Assembly: GCA_031287585.1 (NCBI GenBank)
Contig: JAITST010000240.1
Span: 1 to 9,766, forward strand
DNA: 9,766 nucleotides
Direction of reading: 5' to 3'
From: Planctomycetaceae bacterium
GTDB taxonomy: Bacteria; Planctomycetota; Planctomycetia; Pirellulales; Thermoguttaceae
This document shows, one piece after another, positions 1-7,247 of the stretch. Under the pieces are notes generated by a model. The model was given only the letters and a program-made list of their open reading frames with translations, did not search any database and was not told where the DNA came from. The position numbers and the translations under genes were made by a program. Within the stretch, counting starts at the first letter, position 1; the number at the start of each line of letters is the position of its first letter.

Positions 1-1
1 T

Positions 2-1387
2 GACCTTGCGGAAACGATTCTATACGTTTGGGTGGATAATCTCACCAAAGTAACCGGCGGGGCATTGTCTTTCGATGTGTATTCGATATTTCCAACTGAT
101 ATTGTGATGTGGACGGAAGGGACAAAAGGTTCACGGCTTCATCGCGGTGTAGAAAGCGACGGACGTATTACTGAACAGACCCGATTAGCGACACTGTCCG
201 GTGCATCCAATGTTTTTACGCGAACCGTTTATATGGAAGCCAACAATGCCGTTACCGGTACGGTTATGCTTCAAGCCAAACCGGTTTTGAGTACGAGTGC
301 TGCCACTGGAAGCGATACCGTGAAAATTACGGCTATTGACTTTGGGCTTACGCCGTACACGCCGCAGACGCAGTACATTGTTCCGATGGAAATTCCAGAA
401 GCAAACTGGAAGGAAAACGGCGTTGGAATCCGCCGTAATGGTGATTATGACAGTGGTAATACGTTGCCGGATTGGTCATTAGGAACGGCGACATCACAAG
501 AGAACGATTTAATACGGCTAGACATTGCTGTTTCCACGGCTACGGGAATCGAGTATAAGATACGCACGTCTGCGACAGCACCGAACGTTCGTTTGTGGGA
601 TAGTGCTTTGAAAGGCGGTTACCCTGTTCACACGGTAACCAGCGGCTCGGTTGTCGCAGCGAGTAAAACGGTTTACGCCGAGTATACTTCTTCTGGAAAC
701 GCTGCCGTTACTTTTGAACTCGTTGCAATATTGACAGCAACAGGTCAGGAACTCTATACGGAGGAGATAGTCTTTCAACCGTTTAATAGCATGATCGTTG
801 TGCTTGGCGGAGAATTTCAAGTGCCAAATGATCCTGTTAATTCTCCTGGAAATCATGGAATTTTTGATTGGGCGATTGCGAGATACCGCGAGGGATATAA
901 TGTCTATATGTATGACGAGGATGATTGTAGCGGATATGGGGTTGGCGCAACTTATAACGATATTGTCAATTCAATAAACAATCATCGTATCCAAAATATT
1001 GCGATTGCGGGATACAGCCACGGAGGCGGTTCGACCTACGGGCTGTCTTGGCGGCTAAATGAAAATGTAGCGGGACGCTTAACCGATATTACGCGAAGTT
1101 TTAATGTTGTACTAACAGCATATATTGATGCCGTTCAGGATTATACTGCAAGTCCTGAAACACGAAGACCGTTATTATCTCAATCGCACGTCAATTTTTA
1201 TCAACTGAATTCTTGGCATCTTTACGGAGGTGCTACTGTAGCCGTTCCAGCGGTTGGGACTACGGAGAATCATCACATTGATCCAAACGGCAGTCTCATT
1301 GGACATGGAAATATTGACGATGATCTATTTGTTCTTCAAACCCTAGAAGCACGCCTGAAATTGAGAATACCATTCGCAAACCGTTAA
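2..1387 (+). CDS. Large secreted protein with C-terminal alpha/beta-hydrolase domain (5' end outside window)
   Basis: The frame is open from the first bases of the window (it reads DLAETILYVWVDNL), so the GTG at base 32 is an internal codon and the gene starts upstream. The first two thirds is Ser/Thr/Gly-rich beta-type sequence, as in repetitive exported proteins. The last ~200 codons look like an alpha/beta hydrolase. A strand 'MIVVLGGE' (~base 788) leads to a nucleophile elbow GYSHGGG with Ser at 1016-1018. A candidate acid is Asp in 'AYIDAV' (1127-1129), and a candidate base is His in 'GHGNIDDD' (1304-1306). The order Ser-Asp-His fits the fold. From memory, planctomycete surface proteins often end in a similar module with 'YDEDD', 'HVNFYQ' and 'HGNID' blocks. 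The substrate is unknown; an ester or peptide bond is an inference. The reading frame is certain, the fold likely, the activity unproven. Confidence 0.85.
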   Translation, partial: DLAETILYVWVDNLTKVTGGALSFDVYSIFPTDIVMWTEGTKGSRLHRGVESDGRITEQTRLATLSGASNVFTRTVYMEANNAVTGTVMLQAKPVLSTSAATGSDTVKITAIDFGLTPYTPQTQYIVPMEIPEANWKENGVGIRRNGDYDSGNTLPDWSLGTATSQENDLIRLDIAVSTATGIEYKIRTSATAPNVRLWDSALKGGYPVHTVTSGSVVAASKTVYAEYTSSGNAAVTFELVAILTATGQELYTEEIVFQPFNSMIVVLGGEFQVPNDPVNSPGNHGIFDWAIARYREGYNVYMYDEDDCSGYGVGATYNDIVNSINNHRIQNIAIAGYSHGGGSTYGLSWRLNENVAGRLTDITRSFNVVLTAYIDAVQDYTASPETRRPLLSQSHVNFYQLNSWHLYGGATVAVPAVGTTENHHIDPNGSLIGHGNIDDDLFVLQTLEARLKLRIPFANR

Positions 1388-1399
1388 TATCCCCAAAAT

Positions 1400-1687
1400 A
1401 TGCACACGAACAAACGCTCCACTTGTCATCTGCCTTTTTGTGGGTTAGTATTGTTTGACCTATTGACGATAATCGCTTTTACTGGTTTTTGGCACTATAT
1501 GGTCACAGATAGCATAATTCTACGGAGTTCTATTTTTTTAATTCTTGTTTCTCCACCTATTGCTGTATTTTTTTGGGGGTTATGTTTATGTTCAAAAAAT
1601 AAATACGTTTTCTATATGTCAATCCTGCCGGGACTTTTTGCTTTGATATTTTTAATATTGCTGATACGGCATATATTCAGGTTGTAA
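1400..1687 (+). CDS. Small three-helix membrane protein, unrecognised
   Basis: This is a 95-residue hydrophobic protein with three likely membrane helices at about residues 13-32, 39-63 and 70-90. Short polar loops separate them, and the basic tail RHIFRL should face the cytoplasm. The second loop carries 'CLCSKNKY'. It starts 12 bp after the stop of the hydrolase gene with no visible Shine-Dalgarno site, so it may be translated from the same transcript or be leaderless. I recognise no family. The layout of the last two helices, split by a short polar loop and then 'LP', resembles that of the 106-residue protein encoded at 1855, so the two may be distant relatives; this is weak. Its amino-acid composition makes a membrane protein more likely than a chance frame. 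Confidence 0.55.
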   Translation: MHTNKRSTCHLPFCGLVLFDLLTIIAFTGFWHYMVTDSIILRSSIFLILVSPPIAVFFWGLCLCSKNKYVFYMSILPGLFALIFLILLIRHIFRL

Positions 1688-1749
1688 AAAATGGTTATAG
1701 CGGTGCTGAACGAAGATTAATATCATTGAATCTCACGGCATGTGTCAGA

Positions 1750-1778
1750 TTGTTTATGGGTTAATGTATAAATATAAT
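1750..1778 (+). promoter_or_regulatory. Candidate sigma70-type promoter for the 1855 gene
   Basis: TTGTTT at 1750-1755 and a perfect TATAAT at 1773-1778 are separated by 17 bp. The predicted start near 1785 gives a leader of about 70 nt before the ATG at 1855. AT-rich DNA yields such matches by chance, but the placement in the only sizeable gap (1688-1854) of this gene run supports it. Confidence 0.4.
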
Positions 1779-1854
1779 CACGTGTAGTGTTACCTTAACG
1801 ATGTTGTGGATTAATGCCTAAACCTATGCCGCACATTAAACTTGCGAGGTACTT

Positions 1855-2175
1855 ATGAAATATCAGTATATTGTTGACTCTTTAATGTACATAATTATTT
1901 TTGTGATATCATGTGCGTTATCGTATCCACTCCTTTTTATATTAATGGCATCTATTCCGGGTAATGGTGCTACGCCATTAGTTTACACGTTTATATACAT
2001 GGGGATGCTCTATCCTGCTGTAGTTGTGTTTTCCTATTCTGTCGTCGTTTATAGAATCATCAAATGCAAAACACCTGGATACTATCCTTTTTTGCCAATC
2101 ATTTATTTTCTCATCCTACTATCAACTCCGTTTATTGCTATAATTATATGGACAGCTATCACCTATTACCTCTAA
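1855..2175 (+). CDS. Small three-helix membrane protein, unrecognised
   Basis: This is a 106-residue protein that is almost wholly membrane-embedded, with likely helices at about residues 8-32, 42-67 and 78-103. A positively charged loop 'RIIKCKTPGYY' joins helices 2 and 3. The start is well supported by GAGGT at 1846-1850, four bases before the ATG, and by a candidate promoter at 1750-1778. The gene is followed after 19 bp by the 75-residue protein at 2195. No enzyme motif or family signature is visible. It could be a small integral-membrane partner of a secreted neighbour, an immunity-type protein, or a remnant of a larger transporter. None of these can be chosen from sequence alone. Confidence 0.65.
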   Translation: MKYQYIVDSLMYIIIFVISCALSYPLLFILMASIPGNGATPLVYTFIYMGMLYPAVVVFSYSVVVYRIIKCKTPGYYPFLPIIYFLILLSTPFIAIIIWTAITYYL

Positions 2176-2194
2176 TTTTTTACCATCGAATAAT

Positions 2195-2422
2195 ATGAAA
2201 GCAAAAATGAACGACAGAGTACCTCCGAATTTTACCAACAAATATGTCCTTGACAAACAACTGTATGAGGATACAGGGACTGTTTATGATGCGTGCCTGA
2301 AAGTGGACGAGACAACACCAATCCTACCCATCAATCTCGCCTTTGCTTCGTATCGAACCAAATTGTCAGCCGAAGCACTTGAACGTGGCGGATTTAATGC
2401 ACTGATTCACCGGTTAGATTAA
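2195..2422 (+). CDS. Hypothetical 75-residue soluble protein
   Basis: This is a short, charged, probably cytoplasmic protein with no signal peptide or membrane helix. A second in-frame Met at codon 5 is an alternative start, and neither start has a clear Shine-Dalgarno site. The C-terminal part 'LSAEALERGGFNALIHRLD' looks helical. Its stop codon (2420-2422) overlaps the AAAGGA that serves as ribosome site for the next gene, a layout that suggests coupled translation. Codons look more G/C-rich at third positions than in the flanking membrane genes, by eye. I do not recognise the family. It could be a complete small protein or the surviving end of a longer gene. Confidence 0.5.
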   Translation: MKAKMNDRVPPNFTNKYVLDKQLYEDTGTVYDACLKVDETTPILPINLAFASYRTKLSAEALERGGFNALIHRLD

Positions 2423-2429
2423 AGGATAT

Positions 2430-3695
2430 ATGATGATGTCTAATAATAAAATGTTGTCGTTAATCGTTTGCAGTATTTTTGTTATGTTGACAAACAATTT
2501 GTTTATCGCTGATGTTTTTTCAATAGAACCAAAATCGTTGAGAGAACATCGGGCAAAGATTGAAAAAACAGTCTCAATTTTTGAACAGCCGAGAGAATTT
2601 ATCATCACAAGGGATGATTCATTATTTCTTGACAAAAAACGGCATATTCTTGGCAACATAAATCTAAAACAATCTTTCTTGCCCAAAGATAAAGTTATCA
2701 CCCCCGAACCGCCGTGCAACCAATATGTTATTACTCCTGATAAAGATGTAGGAAATCTATTTTATATTTACCAAATTCCCTTGAAATCTTTTCGCGAAAC
2801 TTTACTGAAAGGCGATGTAAGGATTACTTGGCAAAGAAAAATATCCGACAGTCCTTTTTTGGGACCCGCTGTGGAAAAAGTTATAACGCACCCGTCACCT
2901 TCAACGAAAGAATTCCCAAGATCTTTTTTTGATAGTCATTGGAATGATAACCCGATTGGCATCTTTTCCACTGAAAACAGAATTGCAAATATGGAAAATC
3001 ACGCCGCATATTGTGTCACATTTTACAGAGGAAATATCCTATCTTATGTTTTTACAACTACCATTGGCAACCCATCTATATTGAGTGCCGTAAAAGATTC
3101 TCAAATCGATTATGAATTATTGTCTAAAATATATGAAACTTCGCTTAATCCCGACCCTCGCAAAGTCGCTTGGAGAATTGATCAATACTTGAAAGGCGCC
3201 CCGCTGGCAAAACTCGGCAACGAAGCGAAACAAAAAATCAAGACACTCAAAATAACATTACCGAAAGATACGAAATTCGAAATAGGTAAAAAGTATCCGC
3301 TGGATTTTCCGCGAAAATCACCGGACGGAGCAGTTCCGACAGAGATTCGGCTTGTCGTCAGTCGTGGTAGGATTCAACCAGTTCTCGCAACAGATAGAAC
3401 GGATTCTCCAAACATTACATCGTTTGTTCGTGAAATGAACGGTAAATACACAGTATTGTTTGGTCAACCGGAAAAGCAAACTATTCACTGTTACCATATC
3501 AACGAAGAAGGAAAATGTCTTGCTTGGGGCAGTGTTGAAGTTGAGGTGAAGAAGTTGTCAGTATATCACAAAATCCGCAGCCCTTTTTCGTCTATCTCGT
3601 ATAGCATAATCTCGTCTGAACAGTTGCTTCCGCGATGTTTTGAGACGTACATTGCACGGCGGAATTTTGTTCCTTCTCTCACTTTGCCTAGATAG
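2430..3695 (+). CDS. Signal-peptide protein of unknown function, 3' end antisense to the KaiC-like gene
   Basis: This is a 421-residue exported protein. Residues 9-28 (LSLIVCSIF onwards) form a hydrophobic signal-peptide core after a short basic start. Three ATGs lie in a row (2430, 2433, 2436). AAGGA at 2422-2426 is best spaced for the second or third, so the true start may be 3-6 bp later. The mature part is a mixed, Lys-rich soluble protein with no motif I recognise. From about residue 379 the reading frame lies opposite the end of the minus-strand ATPase gene, and the chemistry changes to an Arg/Ser/Phe-rich tail. The natural C-terminus is therefore probably near 'VEVEVKK' (~3550). Either the stop was lost, or a small indel (real or a sequencing error) hides one: TGA occurs in the other two frames at 3542-3544 and 3547-3549. 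The 75-residue gene ends only 7 bp upstream. Confidence 0.75.
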   Translation: MMMSNNKMLSLIVCSIFVMLTNNLFIADVFSIEPKSLREHRAKIEKTVSIFEQPREFIITRDDSLFLDKKRHILGNINLKQSFLPKDKVITPEPPCNQYVITPDKDVGNLFYIYQIPLKSFRETLLKGDVRITWQRKISDSPFLGPAVEKVITHPSPSTKEFPRSFFDSHWNDNPIGIFSTENRIANMENHAAYCVTFYRGNILSYVFTTTIGNPSILSAVKDSQIDYELLSKIYETSLNPDPRKVAWRIDQYLKGAPLAKLGNEAKQKIKTLKITLPKDTKFEIGKKYPLDFPRKSPDGAVPTEIRLVVSRGRIQPVLATDRTDSPNITSFVREMNGKYTVLFGQPEKQTIHCYHINEEGKCLAWGSVEVEVKKLSVYHKIRSPFSSISYSIISSEQLLPRCFETYIARRNFVPSLTLPR

Positions 3696-4441
3696 ATTAT
3701 TGTGTTTGCCCCCGCTAGCAGGTCGCCTTCGTCCAGCGGTTTCTCTACCATTGCGTCGAGTGATGTTTCGGGCGACGTATATAGTACAACGCAACCGATT
3801 TTATTTAGGTCGTACTCGTTTTTCGCTACGTTCTTCTCGTTCGCAAGGTAGAACTGACGGAACAAGTCGCGGGCTAGCCATGCTGGTTCTTTGCGCAGTA
3901 TCTGATGGTAAACGTATTCTAGCAGTTCAAACTGAATCGACTCACCTTGATGTGTTACCGGCTCAATGCCGTCAATCACCACCCGCTTGCAACCGCGTAT
4001 GAAATGTGAATAGAAAAACGCGATTGTTGTGTCGAGATGTTTCGCGAGGTCGGCGTGCCAGTCGTTCCACGTGTCAAAGTCAACGTCGCGCCGTGTTACA
4101 CGCCGTCCTTTCGTTGTCAACGCTTGTAAGTAGTCGCCGAGCGGACGTTTCTTATCGAAAATCGCGGCGTAGTCGATGGTTTGTTCCGATTCTTCCTGCT
4201 TAATCGTCCAATCGGCGATTCGTTTCGCGTACTCGAAATGACCTTGCGGGTCGATACGTGCCGCCATATCGAATATCACGCCGGTCGCCTTTTCACGTGC
4301 CAAAGCAGCACGTGCAAACTGAATCCCGAATTGCGTTTTACCGATTCCCGACGAACCGACAACTACTGTCATTGTACCCGGTATCAAGCCGCCGCCAAGT
4401 TTCGCGTCCAGTCCAGGAACACCTGTCGATAAACGTGACAT
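3566..4441 (-). CDS. KaiC/RAD55-like RecA-fold ATPase, single domain
   Basis: This 291-residue protein has one RecA-type ATPase domain. The N-terminus 'STGVPGLDAKLGGGLIPG' is the classic KaiC/RAD55 entry. Walker A is GSSGIGKT (residues 29-36). Walker B is 'RVVIDGIE' (153-160, Asp157). The C-terminal 'KHRGS' (268-272) matches the K-x-R-x-S element that in KaiC contacts ATP of the neighbouring subunit, so a ring or filament oligomer is expected. KaiC proper has two such domains and is about 520 residues long, so this is not a circadian KaiC. A ~70-residue insert rich in charged residues sits between the Walker motifs. There is no Shine-Dalgarno site before the ATG. It lies 136 bp downstream of the membrane-protein gene on the same strand and is probably co-expressed. 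Its 3' end overlaps the convergent secreted-protein frame by 130 bp. ATPase assignment is strong; the biological role is inferred only. Confidence 0.9.
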   Translation of the reverse strand: MSRLSTGVPGLDAKLGGGLIPGTMTVVVGSSGIGKTQFGIQFARAALAREKATGVIFDMAARIDPQGHFEYAKRIADWTIKQEESEQTIDYAAIFDKKRPLGDYLQALTTKGRRVTRRDVDFDTWNDWHADLAKHLDTTIAFFYSHFIRGCKRVVIDGIEPVTHQGESIQFELLEYVYHQILRKEPAWLARDLFRQFYLANEKNVAKNEYDLNKIGCVVLYTSPETSLDAMVEKPLDEGDLLAGANTIIYLGKVREGTKFRRAMYVSKHRGSNCSDEIMLYEIDEKGLRIL

Positions 4442-4577
4442 ATATTTTATTTTGTTTTATTGTTGAATAGTATTTTGATATGATAAAACGTAATTGTTAT
4501 TGTGCGTTACGAGTGTGAACATCTACAATTTGACATTCTCTCTATTCTCCTCGTGTATTTAGTGTTGAGTATTCCCG

Positions 4578-5120
4578 TTACAAAAAATTTCCCAACTCCG
4601 TTCCGAAATTGTCATTGATTAACCAGCCGTCTTCGGTTGGTTCGAGTTGTAGATTTATCTGTACAATGTACGGCATATATTCAAGTGCATTGTCGTTGTT
4701 GCGTGGTCTCCACCTGAACACGGCTCTGAACGAAACGTCGGCAGTTGGCGGTGATGTGATATAGTTGAAGTCAATTTTCAAATCGCTGTACCTCGCCCTT
4801 CGCACGTCAAACTTTTGTAAACCGCTGGTGGCGAGTCCGCGTATGACGACTGCCTCCGGCAGAATAAGTTCGTGTACACCGTTTATATTGTTTGCTTCGA
4901 TGTTGACGACGAGACCGTCAAGAACCGCTATCACGCTCTTGCGATTTGTCGGTACGAACAACACTATCACGATTCCAAGCACCAACACCACGACCGCAAC
5001 CGCTGCCGTGATTAGGAACTGTTTCAACTGTTGCCGTATAACGAAAATGTAGAAACCAATCGCAATGATTATAAACGCGATAACGCCCCAAATCCAAATG
5101 TTTTCTAAAAATAATGCCAT
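4578..5120 (-). CDS. Two-helix membrane protein with possible NTF2-like C-terminal domain
   Basis: The protein is 180 residues long. Two N-terminal membrane helices (about 8-28 and 35-56) flank a short basic loop 'RQQLKQ', which should be cytoplasmic, so both ends should lie outside the cytoplasm. The ~120-residue remainder begins 'AVLDGLVVNIEANNINGV', continues with a central 'YSDLKIDFNYITSPPTADVSF' type strand pair and ends 'GWLINDNFG'. This order, a helix that counts out small residues followed by curved strands, resembles NTF2-like/SnoaL domains, which bind small ligands or help assembly. That is an impression of fold only. A weak GGGA lies about 11 bases before the ATG. It is the first gene of a minus-strand pair with the KaiC-like ATPase and is divergent from the FHA gene. 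It may be the membrane anchor of that module. Confidence 0.8.
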   Translation of the reverse strand: MALFLENIWIWGVIAFIIIAIGFYIFVIRQQLKQFLITAAVAVVVLVLGIVIVLFVPTNRKSVIAVLDGLVVNIEANNINGVHELILPEAVVIRGLATSGLQKFDVRRARYSDLKIDFNYITSPPTADVSFRAVFRWRPRNNDNALEYMPYIVQINLQLEPTEDGWLINDNFGTELGNFL

Positions 5121-5136
5121 TTTTAATAGTCCCGTC

Positions 5137-5164
5137 TTGATGAAAAAAAAACGTCCGGTATAAT
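5137..5164 (+). promoter_or_regulatory. Candidate sigma70-type promoter for the FHA gene
   Basis: TTGATG (5137-5142) and a perfect TATAAT (5159-5164) are 16 bp apart in the divergent spacer. The predicted transcript starts near 5171, leaving a leader of about 145 nt. The upstream in-frame ATG at 5163 falls inside the -10 box and so cannot be the translation start on this transcript. Confidence 0.5.
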
Positions 5165-5227
5165 GATTCTGTCGGTGACTGAGCGAAGGTCGTCATATAA
5201 GTTGCCGAACAAGCCAGACTTATACCG

Positions 5228-5258
5228 TTGCCGTATTACTTACTGCGTATCACGGCAA
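5228..5258 (+). promoter_or_regulatory. Leader hairpin or operator dyad in the divergent spacer
   Basis: TTGCCGT (5228-5234) pairs perfectly with ACGGCAA (5252-5258). Inside it, TAC (5237-5239) pairs with GTA (5247-5249) around a 7-base loop. It lies within the predicted FHA leader, about 57 bases before the ATG, and about 110 bp upstream of the minus-strand membrane-protein gene. It could be an RNA stem or a protein-binding dyad. Seven perfect pairs is modest evidence. Confidence 0.3.
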
Positions 5259-5315
5259 GATAAATATCCACCATTGTACATTACCCCAAACAAAAAATCA
5301 ACGAGGTGCAAAATT

Positions 5316-5849
5316 ATGAGCGGTACTTATGGAGACCTTATACCAATCGGCGGCGGCGATATTGTTCCGCTAATGAAGGACGAATTGATTGTCGGACGCA
5401 GTGATTCGTGCGATGTCGTTTTGCGGTTCAGTAACATTTCGGGACAACATTGCCGGTTCGTGTTGTCGGAAGGTTATTGGTATGTTATTGATTTGGGAAG
5501 TACGAACGGTGTTAAAGTCAACGGCATTAAGGTTACAAATCATCGCGTTGACCCCGATGTAAAACTGATGATTGCAAAACAAACTTACGTCATAAAATAT
5601 AACCCTGTCCAAAACGGTGCGGCGGGTGTCAAGCCGGCGGATTCGTACAACGTACACGACGAAATTTTCAAATCCAAACTTCTGGAAAAGGTCGGTATTA
5701 AGAAACCGACCAAGCCGATTGTCGAATTAGACTCAGGTATGATTGTAAAAGATTTGGAAGGTAGTACAATGGATAAGAACAAGTTGTCGCCAGCATTGGT
5801 GAAAACGAAAATCAAAGACAATTACTTTGATGAGTTGGTTTTTGATTGA
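5316..5849 (+). CDS. FHA-domain phosphopeptide-binding protein
   Basis: The protein is 177 residues long, with one forkhead-associated domain filling residues ~5-95. All signature elements are visible: GR at 27-28 (VGRSDSCDVVL), S-x-x-H as 'SGQHCRF' (42-48), and 'DLGSTNGVKVNG' (59-70), whose Ser/Asn line the phosphothreonine pocket. The remaining ~80 residues are a polar tail with 'KSKLLEKVGIKKP' and an acidic end. The ATG at 5316 was chosen because GAGGTG (5303-5308) is ideally spaced, and because the longer frame from 5163 would start inside a -10 box and lacks FHA-like sequence. From memory, planctomycetes encode a closely similar short protein that begins with 'LIPxGGGD'. It should bind Thr-phosphorylated partners, but no Ser/Thr kinase is encoded in the window. 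The divergent ATPase/membrane pair is the nearest functional context. Confidence 0.92.
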   Translation: MSGTYGDLIPIGGGDIVPLMKDELIVGRSDSCDVVLRFSNISGQHCRFVLSEGYWYVIDLGSTNGVKVNGIKVTNHRVDPDVKLMIAKQTYVIKYNPVQNGAAGVKPADSYNVHDEIFKSKLLEKVGIKKPTKPIVELDSGMIVKDLEGSTMDKNKLSPALVKTKIKDNYFDELVFD

Positions 5850-5901
5850 GATTGTAATAACAGTTTATTTTTTCAAAACCCTTTACATATAGATATAACT
5901 T

Positions 5902-7098
5902 ATGCCTGTTTCACTTAAAAATAATATTTTCTGGGTCGGCTACGTTGACTGGTCTGTCCGTGATTTTCACAGTTACGACACTGTTCGCGGGGCGACTTAC
6001 AACTCGTACCTCATACGCGACGAGAAAACCGCAGTAATTGACGGTGTGAACGAAAATTTTGTTGACTTCCAGTTACACCGCATCGCCGCACTAACGACGC
6101 TCGACAAAGTTGATTACGTCGTCTGCAATCATACCGAACTCGACCACGCCGGTTCGATACCGGAGTTGCTCAAAGCGTTGCCAAACGCGACGCTGTTGTG
6201 CAACGCGAAATGTTACGAGGAGATGAAGTTGTACTTCGACACAACTGGTTGGCGTGTCAAAGTTGTTTCGCCTGATGAGACCGTTTCGCTCGGCAAACGC
6301 ACGCTCGCATTCGTCAATACGCCGATGGTGCATTGGCCTGAATCAATGGTAACATACGTGCCGGAAGATGAATTGCTGTTCTCGATGGATGCGTTCGGGC
6401 AACACATCGCGACGAGCGAACGTTTCGATGATGAGTATGACTTGGGTACGATACTGACAGAAGCGAAGTTGTACTACGCGAATATCGTTACGCCTTACGG
6501 TAAGCAAGTTCAGACGACGCTCGATAAGGCGAAGGGATTGAAAATCAGTATGATTGCTCCGGCGCACGGCTTGATTTGGCGGAAAAATATATCGGCAATT
6601 CTGGAACATTATCAACGTTGGTCGTTGGGTGAGTATAGCCCGAAAGCGTTGATTCTGTTCGACTCGATGTGGCACAGTACGGAAAAGATGGCGGAAGGAA
6701 TTTTGCAAGGTGCTGCCGATTCGACACCGGACGTTGACACGCAACTGATGAATGTTCGCAGAACGACACTGACAAGAATTGCAACTGAAATGCTGGATGC
6801 ATCGGCGGTGGCGATTGGTTCGCCGACATTGAATATGATGTTGATGCCGCAGATGGCGGCGGTGTTAACGTACATAAAGGGATTGAAGTTCACACAGAAA
6901 ACTGCGTTCGCGTTTGGTTCTTACGGTTGGGCTTCAGCGGGTTGCGACCAGTGTGATAAGTGGCTGGACGAACTGAACTGGACACGTCTCTGTGACCCGA
7001 TAAAAATAAAATTCCGTCCCGACCAAGCGGCACTACAACAATGCCGAGAAGCCGGAAAGAAACTGGCGGAAGCAGCAAAAGCGAGAGTGGCAAAGTGA
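5902..7098 (+). CDS. fprA: A-type flavodiiron protein (O2/NO reductase)
   Basis: The protein is 398 residues, the usual length for an A-type flavodiiron protein with no rubredoxin or reductase fusion. The N-terminal metallo-beta-lactamase-like half carries the full diiron ligand set: HxExDH as 'NHTELDH' (His77, Glu79, Asp81, His82), His144 in 'MVHWPESM', Asp163 in 'FSMDAFGQH', and His222 in 'APAHGLIW'. The C-terminal flavodoxin-like half (~248-390) has the FMN-binding segments 'ILFDSMWHSTEKMA', 'GSPTLNMMLMPQM' and 'FGSYGWASAG'. The family reduces O2 to water and/or NO to N2O in the cytoplasm, taking electrons from rubredoxin or a similar partner, which is not in this window. The odd feature is a CxxC (Cys348, Cys351) just after the third flavin loop. 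The ATG follows the FHA gene by 52 bp with no obvious Shine-Dalgarno site; read-through from the FHA promoter is possible. Confidence 0.96.
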   Translation: MPVSLKNNIFWVGYVDWSVRDFHSYDTVRGATYNSYLIRDEKTAVIDGVNENFVDFQLHRIAALTTLDKVDYVVCNHTELDHAGSIPELLKALPNATLLCNAKCYEEMKLYFDTTGWRVKVVSPDETVSLGKRTLAFVNTPMVHWPESMVTYVPEDELLFSMDAFGQHIATSERFDDEYDLGTILTEAKLYYANIVTPYGKQVQTTLDKAKGLKISMIAPAHGLIWRKNISAILEHYQRWSLGEYSPKALILFDSMWHSTEKMAEGILQGAADSTPDVDTQLMNVRRTTLTRIATEMLDASAVAIGSPTLNMMLMPQMAAVLTYIKGLKFTQKTAFAFGSYGWASAGCDQCDKWLDELNWTRLCDPIKIKFRPDQAALQQCREAGKKLAEAAKARVAK

Positions 7099-7247
7099 GT
7101 TTGTGGGGGGAATGGTCGCAGTGACTCCGTATGCTAAAACCTACGGTTAATAGAGTGCCGTCTCTAGCGGTACTTGTTGATTTTAGATTTTGGTAAATAC
7201 AACTGCACCTTCCAAGTGACTGTGGCAAAAGTGTCATCCTAACACGC

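Noticed and set aside
32..34. GTG at base 32 as a gene start
   Set aside because: The frame is open back to the window edge and the residues before it continue the same domain, so this is an internal codon.
1665..1679. A 15-base sequence, TACGGCATATATTCA, repeated at 4669-4683
   Set aside because: It falls in two unrelated coding contexts on different strands with no further similarity on either side, so chance is the best explanation.
3640..4470. Several plus-strand frames (3640, 4006, 4181, 4258) opposite the ATPase
   Set aside because: They are Arg/Ser/Cys-rich mirror frames of a clearly real gene with Walker motifs.
5163..5315. Upstream 51-codon extension of the FHA gene from the ATG at 5163
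   Set aside because: The ATG lies inside a -10 box, the extra sequence resembles nothing, and the ATG at 5316 has an ideal GAGGTG site.
7099..7247. Possible tRNA or small RNA after fprA
   Set aside because: There is no cloverleaf, no T-loop GTTCGA-type sequence and only a 5-bp stem.
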